DNA from: Sepiola atlantica
Lineage: Eukaryota > Mollusca > Cephalopoda > Sepiida > Sepiolidae
Length of the DNA stretch: 64,000 bases
Direction of reading: 5' to 3'
Assembly: GCA_963556195.1 (NCBI GenBank)
Contig: OY744537.1
Coordinates: 23,061,876 to 23,125,875, forward strand
The position numbers were made by a program, and so were the translations under genes. The notes beneath the pieces are model-generated. The model saw only the letters and a program-made list of their open reading frames with translations. It made no database searches and had not been told where the DNA came from. Below, in pieces: positions 47,801 to 56,394 of this stretch (position 1 is the stretch's first letter; every line of letters begins with the position of its first letter).

Positions 47801-49820
47801 TAACATCCGTTTTACATGCTGGTATGTGTTGGATGGCTTTTAGAAATTGACTTTCAAACTAACCTTTCTCTGACCAGGTCTTTATTTATCCTTCTTTCTC
47901 TCAAATCCATCCATATCCTTATCACTTCCTCCTATGTTTTCTTTGGCCTTCACCTACCAACTGACCCTGCTATCTCAGTTGTTCTACATCTACTAACCCT
48001 AGAACTCTCCATTTTTTTTTTTTTTTCTTTCATTGAAGTCTCCTATTCTACGCACATATCCCTATACTGTCCAGATGTATTCTTCCTTTGAGGTTATCAG
48101 ATCTAAGCCTGTCTTTAAGACTGACATTACACATCCAGCGTATCATTCTCATATCATTTCTTTCCATGCAACACATGTCTTCAACCCTTACTGCCCAGGT
48201 TTCACTTCCATACATCATTACACTGCGTACAGATGCCTGATAGACTCTTCCCTTGGTTCACAGTGGTAACGCTCTGTTGGTTAGTAATGGCACAAGTTCC
48301 TTGAACTTACTCCATCCACTTGCAACTTTTGCAATCACACCAGGACCAGCTATTCCTTGTGATCTAATCGTATCACCAAGGTAACAAAACCGCTGAACAA
48401 CCTCAATAGCCTTGTCATTCAAATTTATTTTTTCCACATTTGAATTATCATCCATCTTCATTTTCTTACACTCTTTGCACACAAACTAGTTACCATCTCT
48501 TAATCTACCTGTGATTGCACTGCACTTCTTCTTATTTACCAAGATACTTGCATTTGTCTGGCTATAAATATAGTATCAATGGTACTTTGCCCAAACATAA
48601 ATCCAAACAGCATTTTGGTTTTGCTTCTCTGACTTCTTTATTGCTCAATTATTCCCTCAACCACTTTCAGAACCTGATCCATCAACTTTCAACCTTGTCG
48701 TAGTTCACAATAAACAGGGATGCTTGGAAATGCTATTATGAGAAGAGATTACTGAATACCGAGTTTTTATGGGATCAAGAAAATCTAGCAGTTACAAAAG
48801 CAGTTTCTGGTCGAGCTATAAGAATTGAGAAAAATGGTAAAGGAATCTGTGAGTAAGAAGAATAAGGCTGCAGGACCTTCTGACATTGTTGCAGTAATGC
48901 TGAGATAATCAGACTTGACAAATCAGATCATAAAAGAGGTTGTTCCGAAAAACTGGGATTCTTTTCTTTCTTTTTAATATACTAATTAGGAATGCCGACG
49001 GGGCTGCCCAGGCAATTTTTAAATGGCCAGAGTGCTCACCTCTCGAGCGCTGGCTTTTAACCCCACTTACTCGACCCAAGCTGTGGTCACATCTTACTTG
49101 TGGGAGTAAGATAAAACTGGCCTTGTGCCTAACTCCTGCAGAGGAGTAAATAAATATACTAATTAGTCACCACGTACCCCAAGGCCACTCGATTGACCGT
49201 TGGATGTTGAACAAAACTATGAGAGGATTGGAAACGATGTGTGGAATGGACGGAATTTGATTATTTAAGAAGATGGCTCAACAAGTATTTGTTGACATTG
49301 AACTTGAAAACAATCATGTCGTAGTTAGCTAGGAAGCAGTCCTGCAGTATTGTTCCAAAGATGGCAAGAAACTGTTCATGGAGGTTCTGTTTGGTTTTAG
49401 GTACACAGATAAAAAAAAAAAAGAGTTCTTTGAAGTGGTTGTAGCTAGTCGAGTTTTTTCTACAACTACTGCAAATTAAATTATCATTTCTGATGACCTA
49501 AAGAAACCAAAAAACATCTACCATGGATCATCTGGTTTAGAGTGGACGCTTTCTTTCTGAATTCATTTCAGGTGGTGGCAGTTGTCTGACTTTCTATTTG
49601 CTTTTGATGTCTTTCAGGAGATCCCCACCCACCTCTTATCATTATCTAACAATAGATTCAGTTTGTTCGGTGTTAAAATATTGTTTTCAGTGTTTCAGCT
49701 CGATTCTTTTTATTTGCATTATTTTAAACAGGGAACAAACATCGGGCTAAGATAGAAAAGGCGGAAGGGAAAAGTGATGACATCAAAGAAGAGGAATTAT
49801 CTGATGAAAAAGATGATTAA
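34837..49820 (+). CDS. ZNF385/ZNF346-like zinc-finger protein, five exons
   Basis: The spliced CDS joins 34837-34984, 36659-36777, 42690-42855, 47089-47181 and 49732-49820. That is 615 nt and 204 residues, with all junctions GT-AG and in frame. It has three fingers of the form C-x2-C-x12-H-x5-H: C14/C17/H30/H36, C92/C95/H108/H114 and C157/C160/H173/H179. The long histidine spacing and words such as VNSEVQL, FNSELQAAQHY, HAKK, VNSLQQLDAH and NKH are typical of ZnF_U1-type fingers in ZNF385 and ZNF346. Vertebrate relatives bind RNA, especially double-stranded or structured RNA, in the nucleus or nucleolus. That function is inferred here from the family. The tail after H179 is charged (EEELSDEKDD). 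Human ZNF385A is longer (about 386 aa), so this is a short form or lacks extra exons. Introns are 1.7, 5.9, 4.2 and 2.6 kb. Confidence 0.85.
35273..35853 (+). mobile_element. Element with three ~163 bp tandem units, intron 1
   Basis: The block accccctgggggc occurs at 35346, 35508 and 35673, each followed by aaccagatttttt-like text and then, in units 1 and 2, caattgcctc-acattttggccaagtttca. The right end has a hairpin, gtcccccgatttt / aaatcgggggac (35826-35852), after cggacggaca. A matching ggtccccc sits at the left end. I recognise the layout as common in invertebrate genomes, but cannot name the family. Minus-strand frames here are not genes. Confidence 0.7.
36659..36777 (+). CDS. Zinc-finger gene exon 2 (linker)
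   Basis: It encodes residues 50-89, a finger-free linker containing NEDDDMDPITQAVVNNALGK and TKRKAQQ. The basic KRK could be part of a nuclear localisation signal. The acceptor reads aacagcag, a tandem NAGNAG site: using the second AG (exon from 36662) removes one Ala codon and keeps the frame. The donor is a consensus gtaagt at 36778, phase 0. Confidence 0.85.
36816..37300 (+). repeat. Dispersed repeat, copy 2 (intron 2)
   Basis: Diverged copy of the repeat at 899-1460. It has the same order: attgcttgaatcag, agtttgcaaagccagttaaa, a TC-rich tract, ggttaaatag, a GA-rich stretch, and acattgattaaatctgtttt. It begins only about 38 bp after exon 2's donor. A T27 tract lies at 37165-37190. Confidence 0.6.
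37301..38489. other. Intron 2, no further feature
   Basis: AT-rich intron sequence with homopolymer runs. Nothing else is supported. Confidence 0.4.
38490..38615 (-). mobile_element. SINE type B fragment (5'-truncated)
   Basis: On the minus strand it reads ccttctagactgaggtaatt, then a shortened body, aaccttgtgtctatgtctaa and ctctgccctcgtggggaggc + aaataaatag. The tail matches the copy at 237-457. The U2-like head is absent. Confidence 0.65.
38956..39009. repeat. Perfect 24 bp-arm hairpin
   Basis: The arms ctcgtattttcggttctagt + ggtc and gaccactagaaccgaaaata + cgag match perfectly around a 6 bp loop (ttttat). This is probably a foldback remnant; it is in intron 2. Confidence 0.9.
39745..40310 (+). 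pseudogene. Jockey/CR1-like LINE 3' fragment
   Basis: The plus-strand translation gives FYKATIRPCMEYCCHIWAG-type sequence (seen as aaagccaccattcgcccatg and onwards), PRLTGVSAKSHPFIVEVP, and a terminal CLWNSLPVS-like block with frame changes. It is the same family and portion as 18470-19060. It lies in intron 2, in the sense orientation, and is broken by stops and shifts. Confidence 0.75.
41011..41338 (-). repeat. Tandem array with U2-core-like motif in each unit
   Basis: Four units carry acaacagaacaggtactaca (41012), gcaacagaaaagatactaca (41118), ataacagaacagatactaca (41195) and acaacagaacagatactact (41309). Each is followed by a C-rich stretch and a block like aaaggagaaggtaat with a variant of ctgggagga. 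The reverse complement of the shared part, tgtagtatctgttctgt, equals the U2 snRNA branch-point-recognition region. Unit spacing varies (about 77-114 bp). The array could derive from the U2-headed SINE in this window. Confidence 0.6.
41612..41690 (+). mobile_element. U2-core-like fragment, plus strand
   Basis: The text attcaaagtgtagtatctgt + tctcagcatc matches U2 snRNA's atcaagtgtagtatctgttc. The upstream part of the U2 head is not recognisable, and no body or tail follows clearly. It is probably a truncated or decayed SINE copy. Confidence 0.5.
41833..41972. mobile_element. 140 bp hairpin element (intron 2)
   Basis: The left arm tttgtaagtttcacctcgat, ttttcggtttttacactatg and atttacctcg is mirrored by the right arm cgaggtaaatcttactgtaa, cgaaaaaactaatcaaggtg and aaacttacaaaaa. 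The loop is tgtgtgtgtgacacg. The repeat terminus gctagcagggtttcctggta (minus) follows at 42021-42040. Confidence 0.85.
42690..42855 (+). CDS. Zinc-finger gene exon 3 (finger 2)
   Basis: It encodes residues 90-144: finger 2 (CNACNLSFNSELQAAQHY, then SGSRHAKK) followed by an acidic linker (KDGDGEDDLTETN). The acceptor is ctaccacag and the donor gtgagt at 42856 (phase 1). A second donor-like ggtgag lies inside at 42832-42837, which would shorten the exon by 23 nt and shift the frame, so it is less likely to be used. Confidence 0.88.
43893..44128. mobile_element. Mariner-type MITE, 236 bp (intron 3)
   Basis: The TIRs begin cagggtgtctcaaaaaaatg and extend about 50 bp (tactcactcttagaatgacg, agaaaac), mirrored on the right with one or two differences. 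The flanks are TA on both sides (43891-43892, 44129-44130), as expected for Tc1/mariner target duplications. There is no transposase frame, so it is non-autonomous. Confidence 0.92.
44420..44804. mobile_element. Mariner-type MITE, 385 bp, in (TA)n
   Basis: The TIRs cagggtgggccaaaataagg + gtcctat and their mirror (ataggacccttatttttgcc + caccctg) bound the element. It sits inside a (TA)n microsatellite (44397-44419 on the left, 44805-44861 on the right), so the TA duplication cannot be told from the microsatellite. It is a different family from the 236 bp element 290 bp upstream. Confidence 0.9.
44805..44861. repeat. (TA)n microsatellite
   Basis: About 28 TA units, the right part of the microsatellite split by the mariner-type MITE. 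Confidence 0.95.
45585..45857. mobile_element. 273 bp TIR element (intron 3)
   Basis: The left arm atcctatttcagtcacctga + attacttacagtaaaatggg is mirrored by cccatttcactgtaagtaat + ttaggtgatgaaaataggat. A single-arm relative (actcatttcactgagtaatt, taggtgattaaaataagat) lies just upstream at 45445-45482, so the family occurs at least twice. Confidence 0.8.
45905..46400 (+). repeat. Diverged ~140 bp direct repeats with SINE body text
   Basis: The word acgta-ccaata starts at 45913, 46056 and 46336, spacings of 143 and 280 (about 2 x 140), suggesting a decayed tandem array. Copies 2 and 3 also contain agaaatccttttagactgag or a variant, which matches the type B SINE body. Confidence 0.5.
47089..47181 (+). 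CDS. Zinc-finger gene exon 4 (most of finger 3)
   Basis: It encodes residues 145-175 (GDELGKKLGLFFCGYCN and on to QLDAHKSG). The acceptor is cctttccag and the donor gtgagt at 47182, phase 1. Finger 3 is split by intron 4 between its first His (H173, here) and second His (H179, next exon), which ties exons 4 and 5 together functionally. Confidence 0.87.
47805..48715 (-). pseudogene. RTE-like LINE, 3' part with catalytic core deleted
   Basis: The minus-strand translation from 48700 gives VLKVVEGIIEQ and MLFGFMFGQSTIDTIFIARQ (RT fingers), then jumps directly to KKKCSAITGRLRDGN and FVCKECKKMK (a cysteine-rich segment). It continues with NLNDKAIEVVQRFCYLGDTI, IAKVASGWSKFKELVPLLT and SVMMYGSETWAV, then ERNDMRMIRWMCNVSLKDRL. 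The RT catalytic segment between the fingers and the Cys-rich part is missing, and stops are present. This is the 3' half of a LINE whose 5' half lies inverted next door (48716-49166). Confidence 0.8.
48716..49166 (+). pseudogene. RTE-like LINE, 5' RT segment in inverted orientation
   Basis: On the plus strand the sequence reads YYEKRLLNTEFLWDQENL, then MVKESVSKKNKAAGPSDIV, and a block like KRGCSEKLGFFSF. This matches the N-terminal RT region that normally precedes the fingers motif found on the minus strand next door. A SINE (48990-49152) interrupts it. The end beyond 49166 is unclear; 49167-49500 has no convincing RT text. Confidence 0.7.
48990..49152 (+). mobile_element. SINE type A copy nested in LINE relic
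   Basis: A perfect 14 bp target-site duplication, aatatactaattag, flanks it (48976-48989 and 49153-49166). It starts gaatgccgacggggctgccc, lacks the U2-like head, and continues aggcaatttttaaatggcca, gagtgctcacctctcgagcg, ccttgtgcctaactcctgca and gaggagtaaataaat. The insertion is younger than the LINE fragment it splits. The tail is an (AAAT)-like short repeat. Confidence 0.9.
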
Positions 49821-49833
49821 TGCCAAACTTCTG
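49732..49833 (+). CDS. Zinc-finger gene exon 5 (C terminus, stop)
   Basis: It completes finger 3 (NKHRAK) and adds a charged tail ending DEKDD then TAA at 49818-49820. Only 13 nt after the stop a consensus donor, gtaagt, begins at 49834. The transcript is therefore likely spliced within its 3'UTR. That distance is well below the usual ~50 nt threshold for nonsense-mediated decay, so the stop would be read as normal. Confidence 0.82.
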
Positions 49834-49997
49834 GTAAGTGTAATATTGCTTGTGTGTGTGTTGTTTGTTTTTTTTGTTAAGAAATCGTTATTGTAAATTG
49901 AAACGCAGATAGTGTAACATTTTCCAGGTCGATGATGAATAAAGTCAACATGTACACGACTTGCCAGTCAAAAGTTAACAAAATGCCAGGATTTAAA

Positions 49998-50200
49998 TTG
50001 ATCCATTTGGCATAACGGTTAATGTTGCTAATGGGTCAGGAGACCCGGGTTCAACCCTTGCTAGACTCCTACCAAAGTCTCAAGAAATAATACTTACTGC
50101 TTTCTTGCTAAACACTCAGCATTATAAGGTGAGGATTAAGAGTAAGTGGAGTTCTCCAGGAAAAGGAGTGATACCCTCCTCTACTCCTTGGTGACGATAA
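49998..50200 (+). mobile_element. tRNA-derived SINE, copy 2
   Basis: The head tttggcataacggttaatgt and the B-box-like acccgggttcaaccctt are spaced as in a tRNA. The body includes taaacactcagcattataag and gtgaggattaagagtaagtg. It matches the minus-strand copy at 17135-17350 and lies in the putative 3'UTR intron of the zinc-finger gene. Confidence 0.7.
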
Positions 50201-50829
50201 TAACTAAGAATAAGATAAAATACTTCTACTTGCTCATGGCTGACAGAACGAGAACAATCTGCATAGTTTTTCAGTTTGGGGATTTTTAAGTGTTTGTTTT
50301 GGGTTGTTTTTTTTTTTTGTTTTTTTTTGTTTTTTTTTTTCAGATTTTCTATCGTTGTCCTGAAGGCTTGTAAAAAAAGAAAATCAAAATGGCCGACTGA
50401 TGTGAAGATCCAGAGTCGTATGTGTAACAAGGGAAAAAATCGAAAATTAAACAAAAATACAACTAATAACTGTCACTAATCAGTCAAATATTTAATTTTT
50501 GACCGATCTGTATATTTTTAACTTATTGAATCTATTTTTAAGTTCTTCATTTCAAAATATTTTGCACTATACCGAAACATTCAATCTCACATGGCCGACA
50601 TTTTGTTTTTCAAAGCCTTCTAGGCTGCGATAACAAAAAAAAACCAAAAAAATCTGAAACAACAAACACTTAACAAAAGTTCCAAAACTGAAAAGCTGTG
50701 CACATTAAGAGAAGATTAAGGATTGCATGTGGTAACGGTTATTTGCTGTAAATTTGTTTTCTTCACCTCTTTTTTCCCCCTGTTAGCTTCACTGCACAAT
50801 CGCCGAAACTTGAATAACTTGTATTTTCC

Positions 50830-51650
50830 AAAGTATTTAAGAACGATTACAATTTGGATTATTCTAATTACTATTCACGTTTCTGCCGATGTAACCTCCG
50901 ACCTTCTTCAGGTGTATTTTTTCTAACTTAGAACCTTCCAGTCAAATGTTGCCCCCATGCGACAAAGAAACTCAATGTTGGCACTATGAAGGAATTATTT
51001 GATGACATTAGGGTGAAACTTATAGTGTCGTTATTGAAAACTTAATATCTATCAGTCCAATAAACTAAATCAAATTCCTCTGTGGATAAAAATGATGATA
51101 ATCAATTGCAGACTTTCTTCACAAAATATAAACATACAAAAAAAAATTGATCTGTATATAAAAGAAAATCTGTTGGTACAGAAAAAGGATTGTTAATATG
51201 TAGAAAAAAAGAATGTAAACACGTAAATAACAGACTTCGATAACGGATACAGAGAGAATATTTTATTCGTGCTTCTCTAATAGCTAAAAAGTAAAACAAT
51301 AATGGCGGCCTTACACCTTCAGGCCGGAAAAGCCACCTCACCGCCTGGGAAAGTATTAAGGGTGATCACTCAAATTGCTTGACAGAATCTATTAAATATT
51401 TGAAAATATTCAGAACCTTACCCATAAAACCCTTTTACCAAAATAAATGGAGCTGGCATTAAATAACCCAAAAGTGTTTATATGCCGTAAAACAAAAAAC
51501 AAAGACCTTCTAATCAAACTTGTGAATTTAAGTTCGACATAAAGGTTCCCAAGTTCGCACTTGAAGAAGGTCTGAGGTTACATTGGCCAAAACGTGAATA
51601 TAATAACCAAGATCTCAAAAATTCCGAAACACAATTAAAATTATAATACC
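50830..51650. repeat. Inverted pair of a CTGAAGAAGGTC-type repeat, copy 1
   Basis: The minus-strand text acctgaagaaggtcggaggt + tacatcggcagaaacgtgaa (about 50935-50870) is the mirror of plus-strand acttgaagaaggtctgaggt + tacattggccaaaacgtgaa (51563-51602). A relative pair flanks 56395-56770. The interior at 51000-51540 is AT-rich without coding sequence. The element type is unknown. Confidence 0.6.
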
Positions 51651-51695
51651 AAGCATAATGGAATCTTGTTTATTTACTTTCAAATTTTTGGTCTA

Positions 51696-52300
51696 CCATT
51701 TTTTATTTTTTACTCATTATCGTTTGATCGAAGGATAAAATTGTTACTTCCTTAAGACATTATTGTCACCATGAATTATTAAATTTCTGAGGGTATAAAA
51801 AAATTTATTTGACTAAACTTTATTTCTTTCCTTTCTCTGCTTCCCCCATTTTTTATTTTTTACTCATTGTTTGATCGAAGGATAAAATTGTTACTTTCTT
51901 ATGACATTATTGCCACCATGAATTATTAAATTTCTGAAGGTATAAAACATTTTATTTGACTAAACTTTATTCCTTTCCTTTCTCTGCTTCCCCCATTTTT
52001 TATTTTTTACTCATTGTTTGATCGAAGGATAAAATTGTTACTTTCTTATGACATTATTGCCACCATGAATTATTAAATTTCTGAAGGTATAAAACATTTT
52101 ATTTGACTAAACTTTATTCCTTTCCTTTCTCTGCTTCCCCCATTTTTTATTTTTTACTCATTGTTTGATCGAAGGATAAAATTGTTACTTTCTTATGACA
52201 TTATTGCCACCATGAATTATTAAATTTCTGAAGGTATAAAAAAATTTATTTGACTAAACTTTATTCCTCTTTCCTTTTTCTGCTTCCCCCATGTTTTATT
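51696..52300 (+). repeat. Tandem array, ~147 bp unit, four copies
   Basis: The phrase ccattttttattttttactc starts at 51696, 51846, 51993 and 52140 (spacings 150, 147, 147), with a decayed fifth start near 52288. Copies 2-4 are almost identical; copy 1 differs more (for example a 3 bp insertion, attatcgtttg). Each unit contains gataaaattgttacttt, caccatgaattattaaattt and ctttattcctttcctttctc. The array ends just before the proposed 3'UTR acceptor at 52332. Confidence 0.95.
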
Positions 52301-52332
52301 TTCCCTCACATGTTTTAAATTTTATTTTTTAG

Positions 52333-53445
52333 CCTGTTGCAGAATGCCTGGTGTTGGCACATTGGAGATGGTTGCTGCCTAAAACTATGTCTACTAATAT
52401 TACCACCACTACAACATTAAGAGCAGCATACTCACAGTATACCAGTGTAGTTCTTGTCATATTGTTGGGAGAAGAAAAAAAACAAAAAACATCTGGATTC
52501 TTCCATTTTTTAATATTTTTTTTTTATTGTTGTCAATTTTTGGTATATTTCAACTGTCAGTTCCTGGCTAGCTGGCTGCGAAAAATATGAGAAAAAGATG
52601 AAAACAAGAGATTGGACCATCTTATGTGACTTGTTCAGAGAGAGCTGCGACACTGATGATAACAGCCATATCTATCTTTTCATTCCTTCATCCAATATAG
52701 ACAAAAACATATCTTGTTGCTGTATATGACATATACGGGACAGATCTTTCTTTTCTTCCTCTTTTTTTTATATCCATACTGTAAAGGCTTGTTGACAATA
52801 CTATCAGCCATAGATATACATACAGGCACACATACACAATCATTTCTTTCTCTTTCCTTACCTTCCTTTAATTCATCCTTTATTTTATCTGGTAGGAGCA
52901 GGTCTGCCTTTTCTGCTGAAACTGCATACACATAATTCATACTTACCCCCCCCCCCCTCTTAAATTATTTATGCGCACATATACAGCAGACTTTTTTTTT
53001 CTTCAGTAATTAATTTAATTATGTTAAATTGTATTCAAATTTGATATTCATTATCTTAAATTTAGAAATTGTTTAAACTTAGATCCCTTGTATGGCTAAT
53101 TGCAATTTTGCAGATTGGAACCAAAAAAAAAAAAAAGAGAGAAACTACAACTGGCGATGTTTGTCTTTTTCTAAACACTTCTTATCAATATTGATCGCAT
53201 TATATTTTTTATTCCTCAATATCAGCACTTATTTTAAATGTTTTTTGTGTTTTTTTTGTAGAGAGAAGTAGCCGCTTTTTTATTTGTTTCTGTTGTAACA
53301 AAAATTGCATATAATTCACACACAAAACAAGAATTACAGCCTGCATGTTTATTTGTTTAGTTATTCTTAATTTAATGCTGAAGTCAGAATTTTAATATAT
53401 CTAAAAAAAAAAACATCAGAAAAGGCTGTATTATAATAAAAATAG
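52333..53445 (+). other. Probable 3'UTR exon of zinc-finger gene
   Basis: A polypyrimidine tract and AG (ttttattttttag, AG at 52331-52332) would pair with the donor at 49834. The following sequence starts cctgttgcagaatgcctggt and is less AT-rich for about 300 bp. A poly(A)-signal-like aataaaaatag lies near 53434. The 3' end is a guess; transcript data are needed. Confidence 0.35.
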
Positions 53446-55046
53446 CTTGCAATACAATTTTTTATTAGTTTTTTTGTCTTTCCTGTTTGAGAAGCTAACA
53501 TTCTTTGGCTTTTGAAAAGTACCCTGAAGAAACTAATAACAAAATTTGTATTGTCTGTTATTTAAAGAAACAAACAATTGCTGTGTGTGTGTGTGTGTTT
53601 GATAACATTTTACAAGTTATTTTTTTGTCTAGATTTCTTTGAGCTGCATTTCTCGTAACTAAATCTGATCCCAGCAAAACTTTGTTTTTCAGGTTGTTAT
53701 ACATGCATGTAGCACACGCACACACACTGAATATAAAACGTGTATTCATACACATCTTGAATATACGACATGCACAAAATGCCAGCAGATACTTATATTT
53801 AACATGCAATATATTCTTCAGGATATTTTCTTAATTTTCTTCCTCAGATTAACAATCACCTCTGGTGCTTTAATCGATAGTATTCTGAAGAATTAAAAAA
53901 AAAATTGTTTAATTTAGAATGAAAGGAAAGCTTCGTACACGTCTGCCGAGGTTTGTTTCGAAAATGCTAATCATTTTGTTTTCTACATTTACATTCTCCT
54001 CAAAAAATGTAAATACTGAAAAATAATCTAAATATTATTTTGAAAGTTAAACAAATTAACTAAATATAATGCTTACTTAAATAGCATTTAAAATGGTCAA
54101 ACTTTTTTGTAATGGATAAATGCATCACTCGGCCAAATACGACTTCCAGTATTACTATCATTAATTCTCAGTAAATTCTCAAGCAGGCGGCTTACTTTGC
54201 TCAACTTATGCAAATAATAAAATAACGATGTTCTTCCAATCACTCCTATTTCATTGTAAAATTGACTGAATTTAACTTAAGGCAGTAGAAAATGCAATTA
54301 CAGTTTTATTTTATTACTTTATTTTCAGATTTATCAAGATATTTATGTTTTAAAATAAAAACAATCAGAAATCATAAAAACTCATAACTTATTAAAATCA
54401 GTTTTAAAAAATCAATGTTAATTAGCCATGTCATTCACTCTGGACCACAATTTTGTGTGTGAGTGACTCTTTAAAAATATAGTAGATAAATTAGAATAGT
54501 GTAAATATAAAACATTATTTCTTGATTGAAAAATAAAATTATCTGAAATAAAGTAAAACAACATGCATTGTTCTGCAGTACTAACATATACAATAAGTTA
54601 TACAATTAAAAAAAAACCTTAGATTTTTAACTTGAAAAATTTATTTTCTTTTCACAAAGATTTATGTATCAAACTTTATTAATCAATGAAAACAATTGCA
54701 GTTAACTTGTTGAAAATGAATTTCTTTGAAAGGATCTCCGGATTTATTCATAAAATAATTAACCATTAAATTGCAGTGAAATATAAATCCACTAACCAAC
54801 AACTTTCTTAGTTTTTATTTTCTTTCAAATTGGCTATCCCTTCTTTGAAAATTTGTGAAGAGAGGGGGGGGGGTAGAAGCTTACATTTCCACTCAAAATC
54901 TTAAATTTTTATCTTTTACCATTTTCTTCTTTTTTATACATATGCGTGCTGAATTCTATGTTTATTTTTCTTTTAATTCGCCCTCGTTTACTTGGTAATC
55001 ATCAGAACTTTTCCAATCCTAAACTCTTATGGTCTTAAGGTGTATA
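53446..55046. other. No gene seen; AT-rich
   Basis: AT-rich sequence with a short (GT)n at 53582-53598 and homopolymer runs. Nothing coding is supported. Confidence 0.45.
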
Positions 55047-55561
55047 GCATGTATGGGTAACCTTTGTTCATGTTTGGGTCAGATTAAGTTTTCTCAAGCC
55101 TGGACACGGGCCAGAGTTATAAAAAAAATATTTTAAATGTAGTGAAAGTATGATTAACGAACACAAACAGAAGATTTGAAAGAAATCTAATTAACAGAGA
55201 GCCAACTGATGATGGCCTTCAAATCCTTCTTGATACAATACAAAGTAAGTTGATGCAATTATTTAGAAAACCTTTTATGGTGACAGTTCATATCATTAGT
55301 AGAATCCATGTAATGGTGGTTTCCTTAATAACTTTTAAAAGCTTATCAAATGCAATGAAAAGTCCAAAAATATTTTTATACATTTGCCCTAACTTTCACT
55401 GGTTCTATTTTAGCCCAAGGCCAGACTTAAAAGTTCCTGTGGCCGTGGAATTTTTGTTATTCTTTCCTAATAAGATATCCTTATCGAAGTTCTGCGTAGA
55501 CCACTGGAAAAGCCTTTGCCAGCTGAATTTGGTCTGCGGGCCTTAGGTTGTCCATGCCTGG
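55047..55561. mobile_element. Possible hAT-type MITE
   Basis: The left end gcatgtatgggtaaccttt and the right end taggttgtccatgcctgg are imperfect inverted repeats that resemble the CAGGCATGGACAACC-type ends of hAT elements. The flanking 8 bp (ggtgtata and gtctagaa) match poorly. The interior has no transposase match, only short frames. Confidence 0.4.
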
Positions 55562-55745
55562 TCTAGAAAGTATATTTTAAAATGAAATAAAAAAAAAAAA
55601 CGTTCATCTTATTCAGAATAGAATTCATATTGAGTCTTTATTATTATTCTATCAACAAGATTTGTGCACAAAACAAATTTTTATCACCGGTTATATAGTT
55701 AATTAATTTCTGAAACATGTTATGCAGCTGACAATTTGAATTTTT

Positions 55746-56346
55746 GGCCCTTGTTAAGGGTTTCCAACAGACGAAAAATCTGACAAAAAAAAAAAAAAAT
55801 ATTCAACAAATAAGTGTTACCAAAGCCAATAAAAGTTACTTTTCTACCTACCTGGTTCATTTTTTTGTGTTTTAAAGTATTTTAAAGCCTTTTTTAATTT
55901 AATTAAAAAGTTCAGTCAAATATATTACGTTAGATTGAAAATCAAAAATGTCGGACAGTGGCTTCACAAACTTTTCCGAAGGCTGAATTTTTTTTTTTCA
56001 TTTGTTTAAATGAGGTAGAAAAATACCAAGCGCAGTAAAATTTACTTTTCTATTTATTTTAAAGGAGTAAAAATGATGAAAACAAAAAAAAAATTCAGCC
56101 TTCGGGGGGGAAAGTTTGCCAAGCCACTGTCCGCCATTATGATTATCAATTTAACGTAATATATTTGACTGAATTTTTTAATTGAAGTAAAAAAAACATA
56201 TCCATAAATACTTTAAAACACAAAAGAATGATCCAGATAGGTAGAAAAGTAACTTTTATTGGCTTTGGTAACGCTTATTTCTTGACTATTTTTTTTTTCT
56301 TTTTTTCTTCACCCCTTTTTCGTCTGTTGGAAACACTTAAGTCGCC
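55746..56346. mobile_element. 601 bp foldback element, ~250 bp arms
   Basis: The arms run from ggcccttgttaagggtttcc + aacagacgaaaaa on the left, through accaaagccaataaaagtta, atatattacgttagattgaa and gtcggacagtggcttcacaa, and are mirrored on the right (cactgtccgccattatgatt, taacgtaatatatttgactg, aacttttattggctttggta, tttcgtctgttggaaacact). The centre is near 56045. Flanks gaattttt and aaattttt match at 7 of 8 but are low complexity. Frames here are repeat translations. Confidence 0.88.
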
Positions 56347-56394
56347 AAATTTTTATTATTTAAATTATTCGGACAACTATTCTCATCTTGATTG

